64,000 bases of DNA from Dongia_A sp044226685 (GCA_044226685.1 JBGAGP010000006.1:1-64000), one strand, 5' to 3'. Shown: positions 42,335 through 52,202, counted from the stretch's first letter. Translations and numbers: made by a program. Notes: generated by a model from the sequence alone, not told the origin.

Positions 42335-43539
42335 TGCGGCGCGGCCCCGGCTGGCGGAACAGTTGCGGCGACCGGGCGTACGAGCTGGCCGTCGAGCACG
42401 AAATCCTGTCCGACGACGATGAGTCGCGCGCGCTCGGGCAGGCCCATGATCCAGAGGCCGCTGGGATCCTCGCGCAGGATCTCGACCGGGACGAACCTGA
42501 CCTTGTCGGCCTCGTCGACGGTCTTCACGCCGACCTCGCCATTGGCGCCGAGCGTGAGGATGGCGGGCGAGATGCGATGCGCCGGCACGGCGTCGACCGG
42601 GATCACCAGTTCGGCGGAAAGGCCGCTGCGGATCGCGTAGTCGGCATTGGGCACCTCGACCTCGACCCGGAAGGTGCGGGTCTCCTGCTCGGCGCGCGAG
42701 GAGATGAAGCGCAAAGTGCCGGCGACCTCGCGGCCGTCGAGCAGGCGCGCGGTCGCCGCGCCGCCGATGACGAGCTGGCCGATGTCGCGCTCGGTGGCGA
42801 AGCCGACCAGGACGATGGGATCGAGGTCGACGATCGTGGCGACCGGATCGGCGGTCTGCAGATAGCTGCCGACTTCGATGGCGCGCTCGTCGAGCACGCC
42901 ACGGATCGGGCTCTTGATCGACAGGTGGCCGATCTCGATTTCCATGGCGGTGACCTGGGCCTGCGCCAGGGCCAGATTGGCGGCCAGCTCCGCCAGGTTC
43001 AGCTTCGGCGAGAAGCCCTTGTCGGCCAGCCGCTTGGCGGCGTCGGATTCAGCCTTGCGCTGCTGCAGCAGGGCCTTCGCCTCGGCCAGCCGCGCGGCGC
43101 GGTCGGAGCTGTCGATGACGGCGAGCAGGTCGCCCTCCTGCACGATGGTGCCTTTTTCCGCCGGGGTCTTGATCACCCGGCCGGACGTCTCGGCGCGCAC
43201 CTCGACCAGGTGGTCGGCCTCGGTGCGGCCGCGCAGGACGATGGTGCGCGGTTGCGCCTCAGCCACGGAATCGAAGGTCTGCACGCTGACGATCGCGGCG
43301 GGCGCGGCGCCATTCGCGGCAGCCGGTGCTGCGGGTTGGGCAGGCACGTCGCTCTGTGCCGGCGCGGATGCCGGGTCGCTCACGGCTTCGGCGGTGGCCG
43401 CGGCATTCGCCGCCGGCGCGTCCGTCCCGTTCGCCGCAACCGGTACCGGCGCACCATCGGAGCGCTGGAGCAGACCGGAGGCCAGCCAGCCGGCGGCGAG
43501 GACGGCGATTGTGGCCGCAATCAGATAGGAACGTCGCAT
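42331..43539 (-). CDS. RND efflux pump, periplasmic adaptor subunit
   Basis: A 402-residue membrane fusion protein. An N-terminal anchor (about 6-25), an Ala/Pro-rich linker (30-85), then biotinyl-lipoyl-like, helical hairpin and beta-barrel domains: VEVRAETSGRVIKTPAEKGT, EGDLLAVID, and PIRGVLDERAIEVGSYL. No lipobox. First gene of the two-gene pump operon. The 157 nt to the Crp/Fnr gene lacks a clear terminator. Confidence 0.93.
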   Translation of the reverse strand: MRRSYLIAATIAVLAAGWLASGLLQRSDGAPVPVAANGTDAPAANAAATAEAVSDPASAPAQSDVPAQPAAPAAANGAAPAAIVSVQTFDSVAEAQPRTIVLRGRTEADHLVEVRAETSGRVIKTPAEKGTIVQEGDLLAVIDSSDRAARLAEAKALLQQRKAESDAAKRLADKGFSPKLNLAELAANLALAQAQVTAMEIEIGHLSIKSPIRGVLDERAIEVGSYLQTADPVATIVDLDPIVLVGFATERDIGQLVIGGAATARLLDGREVAGTLRFISSRAEQETRTFRVEVEVPNADYAIRSGLSAELVIPVDAVPAHRISPAILTLGANGEVGVKTVDEADKVRFVPVEILREDPSGLWIMGLPERARLIVVGQDFVLDGQLVRPVAATVPPAGAAPQ

Positions 43540-43696
43540 GATCTGCTCGTCGTCTCTTCGAATTGACTTCTAGCCCAGCTAGATCGATACGCGCGGCCCG
43601 GATCGCAAGACCACTCGCTTAGGCGGTTCTCCCGCTCGATTCCGGCTGAGTTTTCCCCGCGGAAGATCGCCGCGGGCGGCTGCCTAGCGAAGCAGC

Positions 43697-44419
43697 CTAT
43701 TTGCGGCCATGATGGACCTGCAGGCTCTGGACGATGTCCATCAGCTTCTCGCGCTCCATCAGGAACAGGTTGCGGCCCTTCCGCTTCAGGATGCCGGTCG
43801 GATAGAGCTGGCTGATCGAACGGTTGACGGTTTCGCGCGTGGTGCCGGTCAGGCTGGCGATCTCGTGCATCGGCGGCAGGGGGCGCACCACCCACAGACC
43901 CGGCACGGCCACGTCGGGCTTGGCCATGCGCAGCAGTTCCGAATAGACGCGCTGCGCCGCCTGCAGGGTGGCGAGTTCCATGATGCGGATGCCGGTGTTG
44001 CGGATGATCGCCGCCAGACGCTGCAGCACGCCGAAAGCGACGGCGGCATGCGTCATCAGCAGGTCGCGGAACACCTCGGCCGGCATGATCGCGACATCGG
44101 TCGATTCCATCGCCGTGACCGTGGCGGAGCGCGGCTCCTGGTCGATCGCGGCCAATTCGCCGAACTGGTCGCCGGCGCGGATGATGCCCAGCGTCACTTC
44201 GCGGCCGGCCGGCGAGAAGGTGACGGCCGCCGCGGCGCCCTTCAGCACGAAGAACACCTCGCGCGTCAGGCTGCCCTTGTCCAGCAGGGTCTCACCCTTG
44301 GTATAGGAGCGAAAGCGGCACTGCGCCTCGAGCGCCTTCAGATCCGCGTCCGGCAGGCCATCGAACAGCTTGATGCCGCGGAGCGAACGGGCGGAATGTT
44401 GCGTCAGAGTCGTCGACAT
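43697..44419 (-). CDS. Crp/Fnr family transcriptional regulator
   Basis: A 240-residue protein: a cyclic-nucleotide-binding-like domain (about 15-130) and a Crp helix-turn-helix (MHEIASLTGTTRETVNRSIS). No Cys pattern for an Fe-S cluster, so not an Fnr-type oxygen sensor. The ATG at 44419 is chosen as the homologous start; the frame runs to 44485. It lies upstream of the RND pump on the same strand and could regulate it (inference). Confidence 0.9.
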   Translation of the reverse strand: MSTTLTQHSARSLRGIKLFDGLPDADLKALEAQCRFRSYTKGETLLDKGSLTREVFFVLKGAAAAVTFSPAGREVTLGIIRAGDQFGELAAIDQEPRSATVTAMESTDVAIMPAEVFRDLLMTHAAVAFGVLQRLAAIIRNTGIRIMELATLQAAQRVYSELLRMAKPDVAVPGLWVVRPLPPMHEIASLTGTTRETVNRSISQLYPTGILKRKGRNLFLMEREKLMDIVQSLQVHHGRK

Positions 44420-44500
44420 GGCGGGGAGCATACCCAAACATGCGGGGAGTTTCCAAGGGCAAGCACGCCGCAGTACGGCCGACAAATGCTCACGAGCACG

Positions 44501-45769
44501 TCATTCCGCCGGTCTTTTCCGGCGAATACCACGCAGGTACCAAGAAACAGCAACAATTTGCAGCAGAAAGGCCAGCCCGAAGGCCCAGCGGTAGCCCAGG
44601 GGGTCGCTGGCCCCATCCGTCGCGCCGGGAAACAGGTCGAGGATCACGCCGATGCCCCATTGCAGCCCCCAGGCCGTGGCGAAGAGCAGCAGGTTGGCCG
44701 CCGATTGCGCCCGTCCGGCGGTCCCGGCGCCGAAATGCGCGGCCAGCGTGGCATAACCGAGATTGCCGGCCTGGCCGGCGAAACCGAACAGTATCCATGG
44801 CAGGACCGGCGTAATCGGCGCCCGCAGGATGACCAGCGCCTGGGCGAGCGCGAAGAGCAGGAACGCGCCGCCGACCACCGCTTCGATCGAGTAGCCGCGG
44901 CGCTGCGCGAAATCGGCGATCCAGCCGGTGGCCAGCGAACCAATCGTGAAACCAATCGCCATCCACAGCAGCACGCCGGCCGCGCCGGCGCGGTCGTAAC
45001 CCGCCACATCGGTGAGCCAGCGGCCGGCCCACAAGGTCTGCACGGCGATGAAGGTGCCCGACATCGCCGCCACCATCGGCGCGACGCGCCAGAACACACG
45101 GTCAGCGAACACCCGCGCCATGACGCGAAGCTGACCGTCGAAGGTTTCGCCATGGGTCCGCGGCGCGCCCTTGGGCACTGAAAGCAGGATCAGCAGGGCG
45201 ACGCCAATGGTGACGGCGGCCAGCACCTCGAACATCGCGCGCCAGCCGATCGCCTGCGCCAGCCAATCCGCCGGCCTGGTGGCGGCCACCACGCCGAGCG
45301 CGCCGATGGCGATGGTCGAGGAATTGCCGAGCGCGACACGCGCCATCGGCAGCCAGAGCGCATTGGCCTTGAACGCGGACATCAGGCAGCCGGACAGGCC
45401 CAGGCCGATCACGCCACGCGCCAGGGTGAGCGACCAGGCGTCCGGCGCGATGGCGAAAAGCAGCGCGCCGCAGGCGGCGACCGTCAGCAGCCCGCCCTGG
45501 ACCCGGCGCGGCCCGAAGCGGTCGAGCAGGAGGCCGAGCGGCAGCTGGAACAGCAGGAAGCCGAACAGATAGGCAGAGGTCAGACGGCCCAACTCGCCCG
45601 GCGTCAGGCCGAGCTCGGCGATCAGGTCCGGCGCGATGACCTGGTTCACCGCGCGGAACAGGTAGGACATGAAATAGCCGAGCGCGAAGGGCAGCAGGGC
45701 GCGCCAGACGATCGGCCAGGAAACGCGATCGGCAGTCGTTCGACTTGGGGGCATTCGATCGGCTGTCAT
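44501..45769 (-). CDS. MFS transporter
   Basis: A 422-residue protein with twelve hydrophobic helices. The MFS loop 2-3 motif is LLLDRFGPRRVQGG. Substrate unknown. Its start overlaps the stop of the upstream EamA gene by ATGA (45766-45769), so the two transporters are translated from one message. Confidence 0.9.
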   Translation of the reverse strand: MTADRMPPSRTTADRVSWPIVWRALLPFALGYFMSYLFRAVNQVIAPDLIAELGLTPGELGRLTSAYLFGFLLFQLPLGLLLDRFGPRRVQGGLLTVAACGALLFAIAPDAWSLTLARGVIGLGLSGCLMSAFKANALWLPMARVALGNSSTIAIGALGVVAATRPADWLAQAIGWRAMFEVLAAVTIGVALLILLSVPKGAPRTHGETFDGQLRVMARVFADRVFWRVAPMVAAMSGTFIAVQTLWAGRWLTDVAGYDRAGAAGVLLWMAIGFTIGSLATGWIADFAQRRGYSIEAVVGGAFLLFALAQALVILRAPITPVLPWILFGFAGQAGNLGYATLAAHFGAGTAGRAQSAANLLLFATAWGLQWGIGVILDLFPGATDGASDPLGYRWAFGLAFLLQIVAVSWYLRGIRRKRPAE

Positions 45770-46710
45770 TCAATCGGCGGTGCGACGCGCTTGATCTGGG
45801 TCATTTCGGACAGCGTGTTCCAGATCACCGCGGCGATGACGATGGCGCCGCCAATGATGGCGCGGTCGCCGGGATATTCATGCAGGGTCGGCCAGATCCA
45901 GACCCAGATCGGCGCCAGGATCGATTCGAGCAGGCTCAACAGGATCGCCTCGCCGGCGGGAATCAGCCGCGCGCCGGTGGTGAAGAGGATGAAGCCGACG
46001 CCGAGCTGGCAGGCCCCGAACAGGAACAGCAACCCGAGGTCGGGCGCGCTCACGGTGGCCGGGGTACCGAAGATGCCGCCGACGACGACCAGCCACAGCG
46101 CGGAGAGACACGTGGCCGGCGCCATGCGGATATGGGCATAGCGCCGCACCAGGACCGTGGCCAAGGCGAAGGCGATCATGATGACGACGGAGAGCGTGAT
46201 GCCCAGCGCGTCGCCCTTCGCCTCCTGGTCGGAGATGATCACCGCGACACCGGCCAGCGCGGCGACCATGGCGGTGGCCTTGATCCAGGTCATGCGTTCC
46301 CTGAGCCACAGCCAGGCGAGGCCGCCGGCGACCAAAGGCGAGGCGCTTTGCGTGAACAGGATGGTGGCGACGCTGGCATGCTGCAGCGCGACCACGAAGC
46401 TGAGCGAGGCGGCGCCGAAACAGGCGGCGACGCCGAGCCCTGGCCAGCCCATGTCGCGGAACAGGCCGATGGTCTTGCGGCCGTCGCGGATGGCCAGATA
46501 GGCAAGAAGGGTCAGAACCGCGAAAGCGCCGCGCCAGAAGACGATGGTCCACTGGCTTTCGTCGACATGGCGGACGATCAGCCCGCCGGTGCTCCAAACG
46601 ATCGCGGCGCCGGCAACGAGCACCACACCGCGCGTATGAAGCGACCAGGCCAACGGATTCCCCCACGGAACTTGAGCGCGCGGCAGACGGCGCGGCATGC
46701 CGGTCGACAC
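45766..46710 (-). CDS. EamA/DMT-family transporter
   Basis: A 314-residue, ten-helix protein with two EamA repeats (VWSTGGLIVRHVDESQWTIV in the first, LSLLESILAPIWVWIWPTLH in the second). Substrate unknown. Coupled to the MFS gene. A second EamA protein of this window, at 15357, is only distantly similar. Confidence 0.9.
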   Translation of the reverse strand: MSTGMPRRLPRAQVPWGNPLAWSLHTRGVVLVAGAAIVWSTGGLIVRHVDESQWTIVFWRGAFAVLTLLAYLAIRDGRKTIGLFRDMGWPGLGVAACFGAASLSFVVALQHASVATILFTQSASPLVAGGLAWLWLRERMTWIKATAMVAALAGVAVIISDQEAKGDALGITLSVVIMIAFALATVLVRRYAHIRMAPATCLSALWLVVVGGIFGTPATVSAPDLGLLFLFGACQLGVGFILFTTGARLIPAGEAILLSLLESILAPIWVWIWPTLHEYPGDRAIIGGAIVIAAVIWNTLSEMTQIKRVAPPIE

Positions 46711-46822
46711 GGTCGACCATGTCCGCCACGGACAAGAGGCATTAATCCGATTTCGCCGGGGGATTCAAGCCCGCCCCGGCGGCCGGGAGCCGCGTACTAT
46801 GGGGCCAGCGTTCAGCCGGCAC

Positions 46823-47704
46823 TCAGTCCTGGGACCTGGCCTTGCCCAGGAGCCAGCGCCGGAAGGTGCGGAAGGAGGCGTGGCTGCGCGCTTCCGCCCG
46901 ATAGATCAGGCGCCAATACAGCTCCTTGTCTTCCAGCGCGAGGGCAAAAGGCGCCGCCAGCCGGCCGAAACGGAGGTCGTCGGCGACATAGGGCTCGCGC
47001 ACCAGGGCGATGCCCACGCCGTCCAGCGCCGCCTGGATGGCGAAGGCCGAAAAGTCGAAGGACAGGGTCTGGAACCGGGCGCGGTCCGGCAGCCCGGCGG
47101 CGGCGAGCCAGCGTGGCCAGTCCTCCGGCGAATGGCGCACGTCGAGCAGAGTCTTGTTGCGCAGGTCGGCGGGCGAGGCCAGCCGCGCCGCCAGGTCCGG
47201 CCGGCAGACCACGATGAGGCGTCCGGGGAACAGGGCGTCGCTGACGAAATCGGGTATGCGCGGTTCCGCCAGGCGGATCGAGGCGATGGTGTCGGGCCCC
47301 GGCGTCACTTCGCGTCCGATGGTGGTCGCGAGGCGCAGATCGACGCGCGGGTACGCGGCGTGGAACTCGGTCAGGCGCGGGATCAGCCAGCGCATGGCGA
47401 AGGTCGGCCCGACGGCGAGCGTCACGGTCGGGTCGTCGATGCTGCGGCGCGCCTCGCCGATCGTGCCCTCCAGGCGGCGGAAGCCATCGGTCAGGCCGGC
47501 CTGGAGCGAGAGCGCCAGGGGCGTCGCCACCGATTGGTTCGCCTGGCGCTGGAACAGCGGCCGGCCGAGCTGGCGCTCGACATCCTTCACCAGGCGGGAA
47601 ATCGCGGTCTGGGTCACGCCGAGTTCCTTCGCGGCGGCGGCGAAACTGCCCAGCCGCAGGGCGGATTCGACCGCGCGCAGACCCTTCAAGCTCGGCAACC
47701 ACAT
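46823..47704 (-). CDS. LysR family transcriptional regulator (GcvA-like)
   Basis: A 293-residue regulator: an N-terminal winged helix (LKGLRAVESALRLGSFAAAA, LGVTQTAISRLVKDVE) and a periplasmic-binding-like effector domain (about 90-290) typical of the GcvA subgroup. The ATG at 47704 has AAGGG 8 nt upstream. It is divergent from the TauE/SafE exporter across a 127-nt spacer, the classic layout for a LysR regulator and its target. Confidence 0.92.
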   Translation of the reverse strand: MWLPSLKGLRAVESALRLGSFAAAAKELGVTQTAISRLVKDVERQLGRPLFQRQANQSVATPLALSLQAGLTDGFRRLEGTIGEARRSIDDPTVTLAVGPTFAMRWLIPRLTEFHAAYPRVDLRLATTIGREVTPGPDTIASIRLAEPRIPDFVSDALFPGRLIVVCRPDLAARLASPADLRNKTLLDVRHSPEDWPRWLAAAGLPDRARFQTLSFDFSAFAIQAALDGVGIALVREPYVADDLRFGRLAAPFALALEDKELYWRLIYRAEARSHASFRTFRRWLLGKARSQD

Positions 47705-47831
47705 GGCCGGCACCCTTCGCATTTGTTGGTCTAGCGCAAGAATTGGGCGTTTGCGCCGCCGCGACAGTTCCGACCAAAATAGTGGAATCCGGCTGGCCTT
47801 GCCAAGCCGCGCCAGCTTCGGGGGTAGCCAA

Positions 47832-48614
47832 ATGTTTGATTGGAGTACGGTCGCGCTGGTCGGGGCCGCCGCCTTGGGCACGTCGTTCCTCAGCGGGGTG
47901 TTCGGCATGATCGGCGGGCTGGTGCTGATGGGCGTGCTGCTGCTGTTCCTGCCGGTCCCGGCGGCGATGACCCTGCACGCCATCACCCAGATGACCGCCA
48001 ACGGCTGGCGCGCCGTGGTGTGGCGGGAGCATATCCTGTGGCGCGTGCTGCCCGGCTATCTGCTCGGCAGTGCCGCCGTCTTCGCGGTGCTGGCGGTGGT
48101 GCAGTTCTCGCCGCCGAAGCCCTGGGTCTATCTCTGCCTCGGCATCATGCCGTTCGCGGCACGCGCCCTGCCGCGCCAGCACGCGCCGGAGATCCGCCGG
48201 CGCGGCGCGCCGGTCGCCGTCGGCGCCATGGTGATGACGCTGCACGTGCTGGCGGGCGTGTCCGGCGCCATCCTCGACATGTTCTTCCTGGCCAAGGATC
48301 TCGACCGCCGCCTCGTGGTCTCGACCAAGGCGATGACGCAGAGCGTGGGCCACGCGATCAAGTTCGCCTATTTCACCCTGATCGCCGCGCTCCCGGCGCA
48401 AGCCGCGACATCGGTGACGCCAGATGCCGCGCCGGCCAGCGTGCCAGTCTGGCTGTTCCTGATGTCGGCGGCTCTCGCGGTCTGCGGCACCACTCTGGCG
48501 AAGCCCTTGCTGCATCGCTTCAGCAACGAATCCTTCCAGACCTGGTCGCGGCGGCTGGTGCTGGGGATCGGCGCGGTCTACCTGGCGCAAGGCATCGCCG
48601 GGTTCCTGCCTTAA
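47832..48614 (+). CDS. TauE/SafE-family sulfite/organosulfonate exporter
   Basis: A 260-residue protein with about eight hydrophobic helices. Family landmarks: GTSFLSGVFGMIGGLVLMG near the N-terminus and a related half-repeat near residue 140. Members export sulfite, sulfoacetate or related anions. The ATG at 47832 follows GGGGG by 7 nt; the frame is open for hundreds of bases upstream but that is antisense to the LysR gene. Probably controlled by that LysR protein. Confidence 0.88.
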   Translation: MFDWSTVALVGAAALGTSFLSGVFGMIGGLVLMGVLLLFLPVPAAMTLHAITQMTANGWRAVVWREHILWRVLPGYLLGSAAVFAVLAVVQFSPPKPWVYLCLGIMPFAARALPRQHAPEIRRRGAPVAVGAMVMTLHVLAGVSGAILDMFFLAKDLDRRLVVSTKAMTQSVGHAIKFAYFTLIAALPAQAATSVTPDAAPASVPVWLFLMSAALAVCGTTLAKPLLHRFSNESFQTWSRRLVLGIGAVYLAQGIAGFLP

Positions 48615-48643
48615 TTCAGCACCGCCGCGCGATGCCGCGGGCG

Positions 48644-48672
48644 ATGACAAACGCGCGCCCCGCCCCTATCCT
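48644..48672 (+). promoter_or_regulatory. Possible sigma-70-like promoter of the transglycosylase gene
   Basis: ATGACA (48644-48649), a 17-nt spacer and TATCCT (48667-48672), 35 nt before the start codon. Weak match. Confidence 0.3.
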
Positions 48673-48707
48673 GGCCTCCGATTCGCAGAGATTAGAAGGG
48701 TTTGAGC

Positions 48708-50051
48708 ATGCGGACGCGGATATTGCGCGGGCATGGGTTGCGTCGTTCGGCGGCGGTCACGGTCTTCGGTACCCTGGTGGCGCTGGCGGGCTGCGCGGCG
48801 CAGCCACAATCGCAGCCGGCGGCTGCGGCAACCGAGAGCACGGCGCAGGGCGCCGCGGCGCCTGCCAGCAAGCCGGTCGATTTCCACACCCTGAGCGAAA
48901 CCAAGTGCCCGACCAGTGCTGCGAGCTATCAGGAGTGGGTGGCGAAGTTCCAGTCCTTTGCCCTCAACAAGGGCCGGCCGGATGCGGTGATCCAGACCGC
49001 CTTCGCTGGCGTGCAGGAAAATCCGGAGATCAGCGACCGCGCGTCGAAGCAGCCGGAATTCGTGACGCCGATCTGGACCTATCTTGACCGCGCGGTTTCC
49101 GACGACCGCGTGGCGCGCGGCCAGGTCAAATACCAGGAGAACAAGGCGCTGCTGGCCGGGATCGAGAAGGATTACGGCGTGCCGCCGGCCATCATCATGG
49201 GTATCTGGGGCATCGAGACGGATTTCGGCAACAATTTCGGCGACACCAACGTCTTCGAGGCGCTGACCAACCTGGGCTATCGCGCCAAGCGTGAGACTTT
49301 CGCCTGCAACGAGCTGCTGGCAGCCCTCGACATTGTTGCCACCAAGAAAGTCCCGGCCTCGCGCCTGGTTGGTTCCTGGGCCGGCGCCATGGGGCATCCG
49401 CAGTTCCTGCCGTCGAACTACCTGACCCTGGCGGTCGACCGCGACGGCTCGGGCGCGGCCGATCTTTGGGATTCGCTGCCGGACGCCTTTGCCTCCGCCG
49501 CCAATCACCTGGTCGATGACCATTGGGTGCGCAACCTGCCCTGGGGCTTCGAGGTGAAGCTGCCGGCGAAGTTCCCCTATGGCGAGGCGGAGCTTGATCT
49601 GGCGAAGCCGGTCGCCCATTGGAAGAAGCTGGGCGTCAAGCGCGCGGACGGCTCGGCGCTGCCCGATCTGCCCGGCGACACCTCGATCCTGGTACTGGCC
49701 GGCCATCGCGGGCCGGCTTTCCTCATTACCGAGAATTTCAAGGTGATCCTGAAATACAACTACTCGACCAGCTACGCGCTGTCGGTCGCGCATCTGGGCG
49801 ACCGCATCCTGGGCGGCAAGCGCTTCGTCGGTAGCTGGCCGGTGGACGAGCAGCCGCTGAGCCTCGAGGAGCGCGAGGAGGTGCAGACGCTGCTGGCCGC
49901 CCGTGGCCTCGATGTCGGCAAGGTCGATGGGGTCCTGGGCCTCAAGAGCCGCAAGGCGGCACGCCAGTTCCAGAAGGATATCGGCTGGCCGCAGGACGGT
50001 TTCATCAACAAGGCGTTGCTCGAGGAATTGCGCAAGCGCAAGACGGCCTAG
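48708..50051 (+). CDS. Lytic murein transglycosylase B family lipoprotein
   Basis: A 447-residue peptidoglycan lytic enzyme. Lipobox LVALAGC near residue 25, a linker to about 60, the SLT_2/MltB domain (about 65-365) with catalytic Glu in IWGIETDFGNNFG, and a C-terminal peptidoglycan-binding domain (DVGKVDGVLGLKSRKAARQF). The ATG at 48708 is preferred to a TTG at 48702 because of spacing from AAGGG. Confidence 0.94.
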   Translation: MRTRILRGHGLRRSAAVTVFGTLVALAGCAAQPQSQPAAAATESTAQGAAAPASKPVDFHTLSETKCPTSAASYQEWVAKFQSFALNKGRPDAVIQTAFAGVQENPEISDRASKQPEFVTPIWTYLDRAVSDDRVARGQVKYQENKALLAGIEKDYGVPPAIIMGIWGIETDFGNNFGDTNVFEALTNLGYRAKRETFACNELLAALDIVATKKVPASRLVGSWAGAMGHPQFLPSNYLTLAVDRDGSGAADLWDSLPDAFASAANHLVDDHWVRNLPWGFEVKLPAKFPYGEAELDLAKPVAHWKKLGVKRADGSALPDLPGDTSILVLAGHRGPAFLITENFKVILKYNYSTSYALSVAHLGDRILGGKRFVGSWPVDEQPLSLEEREEVQTLLAARGLDVGKVDGVLGLKSRKAARQFQKDIGWPQDGFINKALLEELRKRKTA

Positions 50052-50127
50052 CGAAAAGCCTCGGAAAATCAATACTTTCCGGGCCGAGCCCGGGCGCGCC
50101 GGAATCCGTCGGCCGGGCCCTTGGCAT

Positions 50128-50155
50128 TTGCAATTCGGATTCCGATCTGTATAGT
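50128..50155 (+). promoter_or_regulatory. Sigma-70-like promoter of yajC-secD-secF
   Basis: TTGCAA (50128-50133), a 16-nt spacer and TATAGT (50150-50155), 71 nt upstream of the yajC start codon. Confidence 0.5.
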
Positions 50156-50226
50156 CCGCCGGAATTTTTGGGACGGTCTTCCGGCCAAGGCGAACGCCGC
50201 CGGATCAAGCACTTAGGGAGCGTAGG

Positions 50227-50595
50227 ATGTTCATTTCGGAAGCCTGGGCGCAGGCAGCCACGGGCGCGCCGGGAGGCGGGGGCCTGTTCGATCAGTTCGG
50301 GATGTTCGTCCCGATGGTGCTGGTCTTCGTCGTGTTCTGGTTCCTGTTGATCCGTCCGCAGCAGAAGAAGGCCAAGGAGCACAAGGCCATGGTCCTGGCG
50401 CTGAAGCGCGGCGACCGGGTGGTGACCAATGGCGGCATCTATGGCCAGGTCTCCCATGTGGCGGACGACCACCTGATGGTCGAGATCGCCGACGGGGTGA
50501 AGATCAAGATCATGCGGGACGCGGTGGCGGCGATCCCGGGCAAGCCCGAACCGGTGAAGAAGGACGACGCCAAGCAGGGCGCCAACGACCGCTGA
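50227..50595 (+). CDS. yajC: Preprotein translocase subunit YajC
   Basis: A 122-residue protein with one transmembrane helix (about 28-45: VPMVLVFVVFWFLLIRPQQK) and a small cytoplasmic domain (MVLALKRGDRVVTNGGIYG). Part of the SecDF-YajC complex assisting Sec-dependent export. A Gly/Ala-rich N-terminus precedes the helix. First gene of the sec operon. Confidence 0.96.
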   Translation: MFISEAWAQAATGAPGGGGLFDQFGMFVPMVLVFVVFWFLLIRPQQKKAKEHKAMVLALKRGDRVVTNGGIYGQVSHVADDHLMVEIADGVKIKIMRDAVAAIPGKPEPVKKDDAKQGANDR

Positions 50596-50632
50596 GGCGG
50601 TCGTCCGGCGTCGGGCAAGGCCGACACGCGCC

Positions 50633-52189
50633 ATGCTTCATTTCTCCAAGTGGAAGGTGACCGTCATCCTGCTGGTGCTCATCGTGGGCACCTTGCTGGC
50701 GGCGCCGAACCTGATCAACCGGGCGACGCTCGACGCGCTGCCGGGCTGGTTCCCGAAATCGACGGTCAATCTCGGCCTGGATCTGCAGGGCGGCTCGCAT
50801 CTGTTGTTCGAGGTGGACACTGGCGCGCTTGTTGCCGAGCGGCTGAACGGCGTGTTGGACGAGACCCGCACCAAGCTGCGCAACGCCAAGATCGGCTACA
50901 AGGACCTGGCGCTGGTCGACGGCGCCGCCACGGTCAACCTGCTGGACGAGGCCTCGGTCGAACCGGCGCGCACGGAATTGAAGGGACTGGCGGGTGAGGG
51001 TATGGACCTCTCCGTCGAGGGCACCAAGATCGCGATCCGCTTCAGCGATGCCGGGCTCACCGCCTTGAAGCAGCACGCGGTCGAGCAATCGATCGAGATC
51101 ATCCGCCGCCGTGTCGACGAGACCGGCACGCGCGAACCGACCATCATCCGCCAGGGCGAGGACCGCATCGTGGTCCAAGTGCCGGGCGTCAAGGACCCGC
51201 AGCACCTGAAGGACCTGATCGGCCAGACCGCCAAGCTGACCTTCCAGATGGTCGACGAGGGCGCGATGACGACCGGAACGCTGCCGCCGACCTCCATGTG
51301 GGTGGACTCCGCCGATCCGGATTCCGGGCGCCGCCTGCCGCTGCAGAAGCGCATCCTGGTCGCCGGCGAGAATTTGACCGACGCGCAGCAGACCTTCGAC
51401 CAGAACAGCCGTCCGGCGGTGTCCTTCAAGTTCGACTCGCTCGGCGCGCGGAAATTCGGCGACGCCACTTCGAAGAACGTCGGCAAGCTGTTCGCCATCG
51501 TGCTCGACAACAAGATCATCTCCGCGCCGCGCATCCAGGACGCGATCCTGGGCGGCAACGGCATCATCACCGGCAACTTCACCGTGGAGAGCGCCCGCGA
51601 CCTGGCGCTGCTGCTGCGCGCCGGCGCGCTGCCGGCGCCCCTCACGGTGCTGGAAGAACGTTCGGTCGGCGCCGACCTGGGCGCGGATTCGATCGAGGCC
51701 GGCAAGCTCGCCTGCATCATCGCCATCGCCGGCATCGTCGTGGCGATGGTGCTGCTCTACGGCATCTTCGGCGTCTTCGCCAACGTCGCGCTGATCTTCA
51801 ACGGCGTGCTGACCCTGGCGGCACTGTCGGTGCTGGGCGCCACGCTGACCCTGCCGGGCATCGCCGGCATCGTGCTCACGCTGGGCATGGCGGTCGACGC
51901 CAACGTGCTCATCCTCGAGCGCGTGAAGGAAGAGGTGCGCAACGGCCGCTCGGCGGTGACGGCCATGGAGTTCGGCTATCGCGAGGCGCTGGCCACCATC
52001 GTCGACGCGCATGTGACGACGCTGATCTCGACCCTGCTGCTGTTCATGTTCGGCACCGGCCCGATCAAGGGCTTCGCGGTGACGTTGACCATCGGCATCA
52101 TCATCTCGCTGTTCACCGCGCTGCTGGTGACGCAGCTGCTGACCTCGGTGTGGCTGCGCCGCACCCGGCCCAAGCTGCTGCCGCTCTAA
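50633..52189 (+). CDS. secD: Protein translocase subunit SecD
   Basis: A 518-residue membrane protein using the proton gradient to help move proteins through SecYEG. N-terminal helix, P1 periplasmic head (about 30-345: LGLDLQGGSHLLFEVD, RRRVDETGTREPTIIRQGED), then helices 2-6 (GMAVDANVLILERVKEE contains the conserved Asp of TM4). Starts 37 nt after yajC. Confidence 0.97.
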   Translation: MLHFSKWKVTVILLVLIVGTLLAAPNLINRATLDALPGWFPKSTVNLGLDLQGGSHLLFEVDTGALVAERLNGVLDETRTKLRNAKIGYKDLALVDGAATVNLLDEASVEPARTELKGLAGEGMDLSVEGTKIAIRFSDAGLTALKQHAVEQSIEIIRRRVDETGTREPTIIRQGEDRIVVQVPGVKDPQHLKDLIGQTAKLTFQMVDEGAMTTGTLPPTSMWVDSADPDSGRRLPLQKRILVAGENLTDAQQTFDQNSRPAVSFKFDSLGARKFGDATSKNVGKLFAIVLDNKIISAPRIQDAILGGNGIITGNFTVESARDLALLLRAGALPAPLTVLEERSVGADLGADSIEAGKLACIIAIAGIVVAMVLLYGIFGVFANVALIFNGVLTLAALSVLGATLTLPGIAGIVLTLGMAVDANVLILERVKEEVRNGRSAVTAMEFGYREALATIVDAHVTTLISTLLLFMFGTGPIKGFAVTLTIGIIISLFTALLVTQLLTSVWLRRTRPKLLPL

Positions 52190-52202
52190 GGGACCCGGAG
52201 CC

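Noticed and set aside
39374..42640. A 1088-codon plus-strand open frame
   Set aside because: Antisense of the RND permease; no motif and a shadow-like composition.
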